From contig NZ_JACYUY010000021.1 in assembly GCF_014842025.1 (NCBI RefSeq), forward strand, positions 1 through 64,000: DNA of 64,000 nt, given 5' to 3'. Under the pieces are notes generated by a model. It was not told the origin of the DNA. It made no database searches and was given only the letters and a program-made list of their open reading frames with translations. The DNA is from Massilia sp. CFBP 13721 (lineage in GTDB: Bacteria > Pseudomonadota > Gammaproteobacteria > Burkholderiales > Burkholderiaceae_D). Made by a program: the position numbers and the translations under genes. Below, piece by piece: positions 1 to 9,600 of this stretch; within the stretch, counting starts at the first letter, position 1, and each line of letters starts with the position of its first letter.

Positions 1-52
1 TACAATTCAGGACTCAGCAATTGGCAGCAGCATAAGCGCAACTGTCCAACTT

Positions 53-156
53 TGTGGGGTCACTTCACCCGTGCCCACGCGGACCTGTGAGCAAAGTTAC
101 CATGGATAGCCAACGTAACGCATGCTTTACGCGTGGGCACAGGGCGCCCACCCTAC
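53..156. repeat. REP/BIME-like pair of inverted heads
   Basis: The right half ends in GCGCCCACCCTAC and includes CGCGTGGGC, the inverse of the GTAGGGTGGGC...GCCCACGCG head found at other sites in this window. The left half (GTGGGG...GCCCACGCG) is degenerate. It lies downstream of the reductase gene at 262-1290 and contains no convincing gene. Confidence 0.6.
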
Positions 157-223
157 CCATTATTCCGCGGCCGGATTGTTGGCGGCAAGATCATCCCGCA
201 CGCAATCGGAGCCGTTCGCAATC

Positions 224-253
224 GACGCGTGGACGGAAAATCCGTCCACCCCA
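224..253. repeat. Single REP-like head, GTGGAC variant
   Basis: GACGCGTGGACGG, then ATTTTCC-type loop, then CCGTCCACCCCAC forms a short hairpin and matches the GTGGAC variant of the REP family seen at 30.8 and 33.7 kb. It sits immediately downstream of the 262-1290 gene stop and could act as a 3' hairpin for that transcript. Confidence 0.55.
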
Positions 254-261
254 CAACAACA

Positions 262-1290
262 TCATTCCGCGGCCAGGTCCGCCTCGGTCGTAAACGCATC
301 CGCATAAAACTCCTCCGCCGGCAAGCCGCACTGCGCCACGTACTCGCTGCGTGCCGCATCGACCATCACCGGCGCGCCACAGGCATACACCTGCCAGCCG
401 GAGAGGTCGGGCATATCCTGCATCACCGCCGCGTGCACGTAGCCGCTGCGGCCAGTCCAGCCGTCTTCCGGCAAGGCGTCGGATACCACCGGCACATAGG
501 TGAAGTCGGGCATGGTGGTAGTCCAGGCCTGGCACAGTTCGTCCATGTACAGGTCTTGCGGACGGCGTCCGCCCCAGTACAGGACGACCTTGCGGGTCGA
601 CTTCAGGTGCATCAGGTGTTCGACCAGGGCTTTCACCGGCGCGAAACCGGTGCCCGAGGCCAGCAGCACGATCGGCTTGTCGGATTCTTCGCGCAGGAAG
701 AAGGTGCCCAGCGGTCCCTCGAAGCGCAGGATGTCGCGTTCCTTCATGGCGCCGAAGACGTGATCGGTGAACAGGCCGCCGGCCAGGTGGCGAATGTGCA
801 GTTCCAGCGGACGCTCGAGGCTCGGCGCGCACGCCAGGCTGTAGGCGCGGCGCTTGCCGTCTTTTAGGAGGAATTCGATGTACTGACCGGCGCGGTAGGC
901 CAGCGCTTCGTTGGCCGGCAGCTGCAGCGTGACGACCGCCACGTCCGGCGCGGCGCGCGTGATCGAGGCCACCCGGGTCGGCATCTTGCGGATCGGGTAA
1001 TCGCTGCTGCCGCCGATCTCGCGCGCTTCGATGACGACGTCGCCCTCGGGCAGCGCGCAGCAGAACAGCGACATGCCTTTCAATTTTTCCTGCTCGGAGA
1101 GGGCGCGCGCCTGGTGCGGCTTGTGCGTCACCGCGCCGTCGACGACCTTGCCCTTGCAGGAACCGCAGGCGCCGTTCTTGCAGCCGTAGGGCAGGCCGAC
1201 GCCGGCGCGAATCGCGGCCGCCAGCACGGTTTCGTCGGCCTCGCAGGCAAATTGGGTGCCGCTGGGCTGGACAGTGATCTGGAACGTCAT
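262..1290 (-). CDS. 2Fe-2S ferredoxin/FAD/NAD(P)H reductase (CDP-6-deoxy-glucoseen reductase-like)
   Basis: This 342-residue protein has a plant-type [2Fe-2S] ferredoxin domain in about the first 90 residues, with the ligand cluster CKNGACGSC and a later Cys in LFCCALPEG. A ferredoxin-NADP reductase module follows, with a flavin-binding RAYSLACAP motif and a nucleotide-binding LLASGTGFAPV motif. The C-terminal YACGAP also fits the NAD(P)H side. Family knowledge: such reductases pass electrons from NAD(P)H through FAD and the iron-sulphur centre to an oxygenase or other acceptor. Betaproteobacterial members are often labelled CDP-6-deoxy-delta-3,4-glucoseen reductase, but no deoxysugar genes are nearby, so the real partner is unknown. 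It is divergent from the next gene with only about 40 bp between starts. Confidence 0.85.
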   Translation of the reverse strand: MTFQITVQPSGTQFACEADETVLAAAIRAGVGLPYGCKNGACGSCKGKVVDGAVTHKPHQARALSEQEKLKGMSLFCCALPEGDVVIEAREIGGSSDYPIRKMPTRVASITRAAPDVAVVTLQLPANEALAYRAGQYIEFLLKDGKRRAYSLACAPSLERPLELHIRHLAGGLFTDHVFGAMKERDILRFEGPLGTFFLREESDKPIVLLASGTGFAPVKALVEHLMHLKSTRKVVLYWGGRRPQDLYMDELCQAWTTTMPDFTYVPVVSDALPEDGWTGRSGYVHAAVMQDMPDLSGWQVYACGAPVMVDAARSEYVAQCGLPAEEFYADAFTTEADLAAE

Positions 1291-1331
1291 ACAATCCTCA
1301 AAATGAATTCAAACAATATGAACTGCGCAAT

Positions 1332-2225
1332 ATGAACTGCACGCATCGCATTGGACGTCCGCGCCTGCTCCTGATCGGCTGCGGCGACGTCGGCATGCGC
1401 CTGCTGCCGCTGCTGGCTGCGCGCTTTCGCGTCTTTGCTGTCACGCGCGGGTCGGAGCACGATTCGGAACACGCCGCGGCCATCCGCGCCGCCGGGGCGG
1501 TGCCGGTCCTGGCCGACCTCGACCAGCCGGCCAGCCTGGCGCGCCTGCGCGGCCTGGCGCCGTACGTGGTGCACCTGGCGCCGCCGCGGCCCGAAGGCAT
1601 GCTCGACGTGCGCACCCGCAATGTGACCGCCATTCTACCCGCGGGGGCACACCTCGTGTATGTGAGTACGAGCGGGGTGTATGGCGATTGCGGCGGGGCG
1701 CTGATCGACGAAACGCGCACGGTGGCGCCGAAAAATGCACGCGCCGCGCGCCGCGTCGACGCCGAACGCGTGCTGCGCGGCTGGGCCCGGCGCAGCGGCG
1801 GCAGCGTCGCCATCCTGCGCGTGCCCGGCATCTACGCAATCGAGCGCTTGCCCCTGAAACGCCTGCGCGAAGGCACGCCGGCGCTGCGCGCGGAGGACGA
1901 CGTGTATACGAACCACATCCAGGCCGACGACCTGGCGCGCATCGTCGCGCTGGCGCTGTTTCGCGCGCGGCCCGGGCGGGTTTATCATGCGGCCGACGAC
2001 ACCCGGCTGAAGATGGCCGATTATTTCGATGCCGTCGCCGATGCCGCCGGGTTGCCGCGCCCGCCGCGCCTGGCGCGCGCCGACCTGCGCGAAGTGGTGT
2101 CGCCGGTGCTGCTGTCGTATATGTCGGAATCGCGCCGCCTCGACAACACGCGCTTGTTGCGCGAGCTGGGCGTGCGCCTGCGCTATCCGGACGTGCAGCA
2201 GGCGCTGGCGCAATGGGCGCTGTAG
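1332..2225 (+). CDS. NAD-dependent epimerase/dehydratase-like SDR protein (YeeZ type)
   Basis: The 297-residue product opens with a Rossmann nucleotide-binding motif, LLIGCGDVGMRLLP. It contains YVSTSGVYGDCGG, which resembles the active-site region of extended SDRs, and a C-terminal substrate-like region. These features match atypical SDRs related to E. coli YeeZ, often annotated as NAD(P)-dependent epimerases; the substrate is unknown. The start region shows a short direct duplication (ATATGAACTGC twice at about 1318-1341), so the chosen ATG at 1332 is the second of two similar sites. Divergent from the reductase upstream. Runs 42 bp ahead of the next small gene. Confidence 0.75.
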   Translation: MNCTHRIGRPRLLLIGCGDVGMRLLPLLAARFRVFAVTRGSEHDSEHAAAIRAAGAVPVLADLDQPASLARLRGLAPYVVHLAPPRPEGMLDVRTRNVTAILPAGAHLVYVSTSGVYGDCGGALIDETRTVAPKNARAARRVDAERVLRGWARRSGGSVAILRVPGIYAIERLPLKRLREGTPALRAEDDVYTNHIQADDLARIVALALFRARPGRVYHAADDTRLKMADYFDAVADAAGLPRPPRLARADLREVVSPVLLSYMSESRRLDNTRLLRELGVRLRYPDVQQALAQWAL

Positions 2226-2267
2226 AATAGCGCCCCTCCCAAAAGCATTTTACGAAGAGCCACTCCC

Positions 2268-2528
2268 ATGACGACCCTGACCTACGAAGCCTTCCTCGAC
2301 GAAGTGACGACCCTGCTGACCGAAATCTACGACCTCGACGACGAAGCCGCCATCAAGCTGGTCGTGGATGCACAGGCGAACGATTATTTCGTGGCGCACG
2401 ACGACCATGAGGCGATGCGTACGGTCGAGCAGGCGAAGAAGGAGGCGACGGCGCTGTATGAAAGCAAGCGCAACAAGACGCAGACGCAGGGAAGGCAGCA
2501 ATTGCGGGCGCGCCAGAAGAAAGACTGA
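2268..2528 (+). CDS. Small acidic/helical hypothetical protein
   Basis: An 86-residue protein, predicted largely helical, with an acidic N-terminal half (FLDEVTTLLTEIYDLDDE) and a strongly basic, Gln-rich tail (RQQLRARQKKD). I recognise no family. It follows the SDR gene on the same strand and could be co-transcribed. Codon use looks like that of the neighbours. Function unknown. Confidence 0.6.
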   Translation: MTTLTYEAFLDEVTTLLTEIYDLDDEAAIKLVVDAQANDYFVAHDDHEAMRTVEQAKKEATALYESKRNKTQTQGRQQLRARQKKD

Positions 2529-2573
2529 CCGCTCAATCCCGCCGCGGAAGGCCCGGGCGGGACGTGCTTCCTG

Positions 2574-2750
2574 TCAGGCCGACTTGCCGATGGTCGGGCC
2601 GGTGCACCAGGCGGTTTGCGCCTCGCCTGCCTTGACGATGTCCGGGCCGATGCACCAGGCGGCAGGGTGCTCGGCTGCCTGCGGGTACGGTACCTCGAAC
2701 GTCGACTCATACAACTCGCGCATGCGCCCGCCCGCCTGCTGCTGCAGATG
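2574..2750 (-). pseudogene. Truncated relative of the neighbouring Trp-Cys repeat protein
   Basis: On the minus strand this reads LQQQAGGRMRELYESTF, then two units, AAWCIGPDIVKAG and TAWCTGPTIGKSA, before a stop. It is clearly related to the segment MQQQAGERMREVYESTF plus WCVVPG repeats of the intact gene at 2837-3733. The GRDP-like head is absent and no plausible start with an RBS was found (first Met at about 2723), so it is best read as a duplicated 3' fragment. It could be translated only if an unusual start is used, or could serve as a recombination donor for the intact gene. Confidence 0.6.
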
Positions 2751-2836
2751 CGGGACGGTCGTGGCATTACCGGCCCGGCAGAGCGACTTGCCGGCGCCAG
2801 GCGCATGCTGCGCCTGGCGGCCGTAACAGGAGAGGA

Positions 2837-3733
2837 TCAAGCCACCTGGACGACGTCCGCGGCGGTCTGGACATCGGCTGCCTTGATGCCCGGGACGACG
2901 CACCAGGCGGTTTCGGCATCGGCTGCCTTGATGCCCGGGACGACGCACCAGGCGGACTTGGCATCGGCTGCCTTGATGCCAGGGACGACACACCAGGCAG
3001 TTTTGGCATCGGCTGCCTTGATGCCAGGGACGACACACCAGGCAGTTTTGGCATCGGCTGCCTTGATGCCCGGGACGACGCACCACGCCGTCTTGACGTC
3101 GGCTGCCTTGATTCCCGGAACGACGCACCAGGCGGTCTTGGCATCGGCTGCCTTGATGCCCGGGACGACGCACCAGGCGCTCTTGGCATCGGCGGCCTTG
3201 ATGCCCGGGACAACGCACCAGGAAGTCGTGACCTTGGCTGCCCTGTCGCCCGGGACGACACACCAGGCCGAGTTGGCTGCCTGGGGCATGGCGGGGGTAC
3301 ATGCCGTTTGCACATCGGCAGCTTCCGGTGCGTCGTCGTTCCTCAGCGGGCGGACATACGACAGGCCGAAAGTGGACTCATACACCTCGCGCATGCGCTC
3401 GCCCGCTTGCTGTTGCATTTCCACACCATTCTCGCTTGTCAAGCCAAAGGACGGATCATGGTGCAGGAAGTGGCCAAAGATCCGCTCGCAATCGCGGGCG
3501 TATTTCATTGTGTCGAGGATGTGGTAGTGCCAGAAAGTGTCGACATCCACGAGCGGTGCTTTTTCCCCGTGCGGATACACCTTCATCAAGTACAGGAAGC
3601 GGCGATATTCGGTTTCGATCGCGTTGGCCCGTTCCAGGGACCAACCTTCGCCGGATTCCTTGTGCATCAGCTTCGTTTTGATCGGGTTCAAATCCAGAGC
3701 GGCGATGAGGGCGAAGTCGTTATTCGAGATCAT
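2837..3733 (-). CDS. GRDP-like head with nine tandem 15-residue Trp-Cys repeats
   Basis: The 298-residue protein has two parts. Residues 1-130 contain DVDTFWHYHILDT (WHYH at about 68-71) and CERIFGHFLHHDP, matching the glycine-rich-domain-protein-like family (PF07173 as I remember it; homologues are common in plants and scattered in bacteria). After a short linker, nine units of consensus TAWCVVPGIKAADAK follow at exactly 15-residue spacing, each with one Trp, one Cys and one Pro-Gly. The last unit ends in a short tail. No signal peptide or membrane segment is evident. The function is unknown. The regular one-Cys modules could bind metal, form disulphides, or be cores of a modified peptide; no modifying enzyme is adjacent. 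About 260 bp upstream is free of genes. Confidence 0.75.
   Translation of the reverse strand: MISNNDFALIAALDLNPIKTKLMHKESGEGWSLERANAIETEYRRFLYLMKVYPHGEKAPLVDVDTFWHYHILDTMKYARDCERIFGHFLHHDPSFGLTSENGVEMQQQAGERMREVYESTFGLSYVRPLRNDDAPEAADVQTACTPAMPQAANSAWCVVPGDRAAKVTTSWCVVPGIKAADAKSAWCVVPGIKAADAKTAWCVVPGIKAADVKTAWCVVPGIKAADAKTAWCVVPGIKAADAKTAWCVVPGIKAADAKSAWCVVPGIKAADAETAWCVVPGIKAADVQTAADVVQVA
2866..3270 (-). repeat. Nine-copy 45-bp in-frame coding repeat
   Basis: Units recur with exact 45-bp period (anchor CCTTGATGCC at about 2880, 2925, 2970, 3015, 3060, 3105, 3150, 3195 and a variant at 3240). The central units are nearly identical even at synonymous positions, which suggests recent expansion or gene conversion. 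Since 45 is a multiple of three, all frames stay open, which creates long shadow frames on both strands. Confidence 0.9.
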
Positions 3734-3995
3734 GATATGTCCTTTAGTTTTGGCTGCTACATCGTTTATTTGAAAGTTGGGGTCCGACGATCAATGGCAT
3801 GGTGCTGGCGAATGACGAGTCCTCCTCCGGCTGGTCTTTTCGTTGGTATTGAGGCGTTGCAGTGATATGAATTGTCTGCCTCAAGCGTCCGGAAATCGTT
3901 GATTTTGCGCAAGTTGAGTAAGGTCAACTAAATTTTGTCGCAAATTCGCCTACAAGCTCACGGGTAGTAGGCCTACAAGATCGGAGCGGCCGTGC

Positions 3996-5825
3996 TTACG
4001 TCTGGTTGAAGGCTGGGGCGAGGGCCGCAGGGGCCGGTACGGAGGTGACCGAGAGGAGGTTATTGGCTGCGGGGATCGAAACGTGGATGGTCGTGCCGAG
4101 ATGCGGGCCACTGGTGATGATGCATTTACCGCCCAGGATCTTGACGCGTTCCTCGATCCCGACGAGACCGAAGGACCCGGGCTTTTGCCCACCGGCCTTG
4201 GTCAGGCCGATGCCGTTGTCGCTGACGGTCATCGCGATCGATTCGGAATCGACGGCGAGCTCGACCCGGACCAATGTGGCGCGGGCATGGCGCGACACAT
4301 TGGTGAGCGATTCCTGCAGGATGCGAAACAGCGTCGTCGCGCACCGGTCGCTGACGTGCAGGTCGTGGTTGTCCGACACCAGCTCGCAGACCACACCCGT
4401 GCGCCGCTGGAATTCGGTGATCTGCCAGTCGACCGCCGCCGTCAGGCCCAGGTCGAGCACGTTCGGGCGCAGGTCATTGATAATCTGGCGCACGCTCTTG
4501 ATGGTGGCGTCGATTTGCTCGAGCATCCAGCGCGCGCGCGCGTGCAGCTTCGGATGGCGAACGCTGGTACGCGATGCCAGCAAATCGACCTCGATGCGCA
4601 GCGCCAGCAGATTCTGGCCGAGGTCGTCGTGGATCTCGCGCGCAATGCGTTTGCGTTCGCTTTCCTTGATGCTTTCCGCGTGCGCTGCCAGGCGCCGCAG
4701 GTTGTCGTTGGTTTTCCGCAGTTTCGCTTCGCTGGCGCGCAACTCGCCTGTCATCTCCTCTGCCAGGCCAATGGCGCGCCGGCGTGACGAGCTGAGCGTC
4801 TGGAACAGGGCGGACAACAGCGCGGTGCCAATCGTCCCGGCCAGCATTGCCACCCAGGGGAGGACGCTGTCGATCTGGGAATACAGGCTACGCTTTTTCA
4901 CCGTGAATTCGATGTCCCAGCCGCGCCCGCCTACGCCCACCGGCAACAATGCACGGAACTCGGCATCCTCGTCGCGGGACAAGCCGGGGCGATTATCGAA
5001 AAAGACGGTCCGGCGGTAGCCGTTCTCGTTGCCGGGTTCGTCAGAAGGTGCCATTCCGGAAATCACCAGCCGCGTGGCGTTTTTCGGCATGTTGTCGAGT
5101 ACGCCGTGGGCCAGGCTGTCGACGCTGAATCCCATCCCGACAGTACCGAGGTAAGCGGCGCGGCGTTGGGTCCGATCCGGGAAGGGAGCAGGGATGCTGT
5201 ACACCGGCAGGCGCATCGCCAGTCCCATCACGACCGATCCGGTCTTCACCGGGGCGCCTGTCGTCACCAGTTCGCCTGTGTCGCGCGCCTGCGCGAGGAC
5301 CGCGCCACCGCGTGGCTTTGCCTGCATGTCGAAGCCGACCCGATCGACCCAGGTGATGCCCGGTTCCACAAAACTCAGCACCGTGTATTCGGCACGCCGG
5401 CCCTGCGGCACGATCCTCGCAGTGCGCCCGCGTCCGTCGATGTCTTGCAACATCTCTGCTTCGAAGCGGTCGCGTTCGGCATCAGTGAAATAGTGGGCGA
5501 AGTTGATCGTCTGGATGCCGGGGAACTGATTAGGCAGATCGAGGCCGGCAACATAGCGGCGGAACTCATCGCGTGTAACCTTGTCGCCTGTCAGGAACAG
5601 GCTGGCCGTCCCGCGCAGTAGGTCGGCATAGGTCTTGATACGCGCGTCGAGCATGGTCTGGACGTTGCGCGCCATATAGTCGAAACGCGTCTGGGCGTCG
5701 TTCTCGATCGCCTGCGTCGTGCTGACGTGCAGGCCGACACCGACACTGAGCGACAGCAGCGCACTCAACCAGGAACCGGGCTTGATCGCGTTGATCTTCG
5801 TGACCCACTTGGCCTTGATCCCCAT
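3996..5825 (-). CDS. CHASE-domain sensor histidine kinase (NarL/UhpB-type HisKA_3)
   Basis: This 609-residue membrane kinase has a first membrane segment at about residues 18-37, a periplasmic CHASE-like sensor at about 40-310 (FPGIQTINFAHYF, PGITWVDRVGFDM), and a second membrane segment at about 322-343. A coiled linker follows, then a HisKA_3 dimerisation segment with REIHDDLGQNL (His at about 399), an N-box region (ESLTNVSRHARA) and Gly-rich ATP-binding motifs (SDNGIGL, GSFGLVGIEERV). Family knowledge: these kinases phosphorylate NarL-type response regulators. None is adjacent, so it is an orphan kinase here. The ligand cannot be predicted from sequence. Confidence 0.88.
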   Translation of the reverse strand: MGIKAKWVTKINAIKPGSWLSALLSLSVGVGLHVSTTQAIENDAQTRFDYMARNVQTMLDARIKTYADLLRGTASLFLTGDKVTRDEFRRYVAGLDLPNQFPGIQTINFAHYFTDAERDRFEAEMLQDIDGRGRTARIVPQGRRAEYTVLSFVEPGITWVDRVGFDMQAKPRGGAVLAQARDTGELVTTGAPVKTGSVVMGLAMRLPVYSIPAPFPDRTQRRAAYLGTVGMGFSVDSLAHGVLDNMPKNATRLVISGMAPSDEPGNENGYRRTVFFDNRPGLSRDEDAEFRALLPVGVGGRGWDIEFTVKKRSLYSQIDSVLPWVAMLAGTIGTALLSALFQTLSSSRRRAIGLAEEMTGELRASEAKLRKTNDNLRRLAAHAESIKESERKRIAREIHDDLGQNLLALRIEVDLLASRTSVRHPKLHARARWMLEQIDATIKSVRQIINDLRPNVLDLGLTAAVDWQITEFQRRTGVVCELVSDNHDLHVSDRCATTLFRILQESLTNVSRHARATLVRVELAVDSESIAMTVSDNGIGLTKAGGQKPGSFGLVGIEERVKILGGKCIITSGPHLGTTIHVSIPAANNLLSVTSVPAPAALAPAFNQT

Positions 5826-5935
5826 GTCAAATCCAGTTCCAGATCCTCTATTTGATTTGCATCAGAATCGCGCAGACCGGACCGGCTGAAACCTGTCATT
5901 TCTGCGAGTTGCGCGCATGGGGAAAGCGTGGCCGA

Positions 5936-5970
5936 TAAAAAAAATCCCGCTGCGAACATCGGAGCGGGAT
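5936..5970 (-). terminator. Rho-independent terminator of glnS
   Basis: Read on the minus strand, ATCCCGCT and AGCGGGAT (5963-5970 and 5944-5951) form an 8-bp stem around an 11-nt loop, followed by a run of U residues (5937-5944). It lies just after the glnS stop codon. Confidence 0.9.
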
Positions 5971-5978
5971 CGGATGGC

Positions 5979-7733
<1,755 letters not shown>

Positions 7734-7976
7734 GAATGGTGTTTTGGATAGGTAAAGTTAAGCGGCATTTTACCGTACGACGCCGGGGCCCGGGGCTGGC
7801 TATGTGGTGGAGCGCACGGTTCGCTTGCCATGCAGGGATCATACTCGGGACACCATGCCCGTCTACAAGGGTGCGCAGGAAGCTTGCCCGGTTCCCGCCC
7901 TCGCTGTCACGTTGGCGTTTTCTATAGGATAATCTCGTTTTGCCGTCCAGGCGGCACCCAGCCGGAGAGTTCCAAA

Positions 7977-8267
7977 GTGGAAAATTTATACGCGATCCTC
8001 GGCGTCGCGCCGAATGCCAGCGACGAAGAGATCAAGAAGGTCTACCGCTCGCTAGCGATGCGCTACCACCCCGACCGCAACCAGGCGCCGGGCGCGGAAG
8101 CGCGCTTCAAGGCCGTCACCAAGGCCTACGAGATCCTGTCGGACGCCGCCAAGCGCGACGAATACAACCAGAGCGTGAACCACCGCATCGTGCTCGACGC
8201 CGAAGCCGAAGCCTTCGAGCTGTGGCACTCGCTGTTCGCGCTCAACGGCGTGACGCTGCAGGTTTGA
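7977..8267 (+). CDS. Small J-domain protein
   Basis: A 96-residue protein consisting almost only of a J domain ([20 protein letters not shown], then MRYHPDRN with the HPD triad). No Gly/Phe-rich or zinc-finger region follows, so it is a type III J protein expected to stimulate an Hsp70 (DnaK-type) ATPase. The start is taken as GTG at 7977 because GGAGAG lies about 7 nt upstream and the J domain begins at once; the ATG at 7830 would add an unrelated extension. It heads an operon of four genes and probably delivers a specific client to Hsp70, perhaps one of the downstream products (inference). Confidence 0.85.
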   Translation: MENLYAILGVAPNASDEEIKKVYRSLAMRYHPDRNQAPGAEARFKAVTKAYEILSDAAKRDEYNQSVNHRIVLDAEAEAFELWHSLFALNGVTLQV

Positions 8268-8292
8268 GCTCTTCCCCATTACAGGACAACAC

Positions 8293-8808
8293 ATGAAACG
8301 AGTACATCCCGAATTCGCCTACCAGTCGCGCGAGCTGGAAGGCCAGATCGACGGCACGCTGGGCGACCCGCCGAACAAGAAAAACTACCAGATGATGGTC
8401 GACGCCCTGGTGTCCGAGTATGCAGGCGGATCGGGCATCGACGACGTCAACCTGATGGCCTTCGCCCTGGTCGACAAGATCAAGTTCACGGACCCGAAGG
8501 GCCTGCTGCGCGAAGCGGCCGACTACGAGGGTGACGACCCGGCCAACGTGTTCGCCATGGCCGAGTGCACGGGCGGGGACGGCGCGGCCATGTATGCGTC
8601 GATGACGGAAAACCACCCCGAGCTGGCGCGCCAGGCGATCATCACCGCCTTCCTCTACAAGCACCAGCAGCGCTGGGAAGACGACGACCAGTCGCTCGAG
8701 CAGCTCGGCAAGAACGACGAAGGCGACGACGAGGACGAGGAAGAGGGCATGGTGTCGGATGACTTCACCGGTATCTTCGATGGCGAGGGAGACGCGAATG
8801 AGCGATGA
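8293..8808 (+). CDS. Acidic hypothetical protein in J-domain operon
   Basis: The 171-residue protein starts 25 bp after the J-domain gene. Its C-terminal third is very acidic (GDDEDEEEGMVSDDFTGIFD). The N-terminal part (LGDPPNKKNYQMMVDALVSE) is predicted helical. I do not recognise a family. No signal peptide or membrane segment. Its end overlaps the next gene by 11 bp, indicating translational coupling. Confidence 0.75.
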   Translation: MKRVHPEFAYQSRELEGQIDGTLGDPPNKKNYQMMVDALVSEYAGGSGIDDVNLMAFALVDKIKFTDPKGLLREAADYEGDDPANVFAMAECTGGDGAAMYASMTENHPELARQAIITAFLYKHQQRWEDDDQSLEQLGKNDEGDDEDEEEGMVSDDFTGIFDGEGDANER

Positions 8809-9586
8809 TCGTAATGACAATGCCAACCTGCCGGCGCTGACCCGCCAGGTCAGCGAACTGGTGCTGGCCGGCTCGCTGGGACACGCCGAGGAGGCGTTCT
8901 CGCAGGCGGCCGACGAGCACGGCGACTACGCCGTGGCCGAAGTGCTCTCGACCCTGCCGCCGCAAGTGACGGCCCTGCACCTGGCCGGCTTCGACGGCGC
9001 CAAGACCTCGCTGGCGACCATGCTGGTGCCGCCGAAGGCCTGGGCCGACAGCCTGGCCTACATGGCCGCGACCTGGCCCGACAACATGATCGAGGACGAC
9101 CCCGAGCGCATCGCCGAAGGCCTGTTCAACCACGTGCATGGCGTGGTCTACGCCACCGACGACGAAGACCGCCGCCACGAGCTGTTGCAGGAGGCTTCGG
9201 CCACCGACCATGGCGCCACCGTGTTCGCCATCCTGTGGTCGCTGGCGCCGAAGGAGATCATGGAAGTGGCCGGCGAAATCAACCTGAAAGGCCGCTACGT
9301 GACCGGCCAGACCTCGTCCGACAGCGACATCATTCCGCTGGCGATCGACCTGGCCAAGGCCAGCGAAGACGGCTGGGAGCGTTCGCTGATCGAGCTGTTC
9401 CCGGAATTCAGGCACAGCAACGAGATGGCCGAGGCCGAGTTCCCGGACGATCCGGACGAAGACCCGGACTTCCAGCAGCGCAGCACGCGCGACCTGCTGT
9501 ACCGCCTGCGCAAGCAGGTGCCGTCGGTGCGCAGCACGCCACGGCGCAGCACGCGCAAGAGCATCGGTTCGGACATCTTCTCGTGA
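8798..9586 (+). CDS. Hypothetical protein, second gene after J-domain gene
   Basis: The 262-residue product is probably helical, with repeated acidic helices (SQAADEHGDYAVAEVLSTLP; LFNHVHGVVYATDDEDRRHE) and a basic Arg/Ser-rich C-terminus (STPRRSTRKS). I chose ATG 8798 because a GAGGGAG ribosome-binding sequence lies just upstream and the 11-bp overlap with the previous gene is typical of coupling; an earlier in-frame ATG at 8759 lies deeper in that gene. No known family recognised. It overlaps or abuts the next gene. Confidence 0.75.
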   Translation: MSDDRNDNANLPALTRQVSELVLAGSLGHAEEAFSQAADEHGDYAVAEVLSTLPPQVTALHLAGFDGAKTSLATMLVPPKAWADSLAYMAATWPDNMIEDDPERIAEGLFNHVHGVVYATDDEDRRHELLQEASATDHGATVFAILWSLAPKEIMEVAGEINLKGRYVTGQTSSDSDIIPLAIDLAKASEDGWERSLIELFPEFRHSNEMAEAEFPDDPDEDPDFQQRSTRDLLYRLRKQVPSVRSTPRRSTRKSIGSDIFS

Positions 9587-9600
9587 GCGGAACCCCATCG

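Noticed and set aside
2866-3270. CRISPR-like regular spacing
   Set aside because: The units are contiguous, with no unique spacers, and encode protein repeats.
2616-3527. 303-residue plus-strand frame across the 45-bp repeats
   Set aside because: It is a by-product of the in-frame 45-bp array; the opposite frame has the recognised GRDP-like head, so this frame is a shadow.
7830-7976. N-terminal extension of the J-domain protein from ATG 7830
   Set aside because: The translated extension is not family-like and a GTG with a good RBS lies at the J-domain start.
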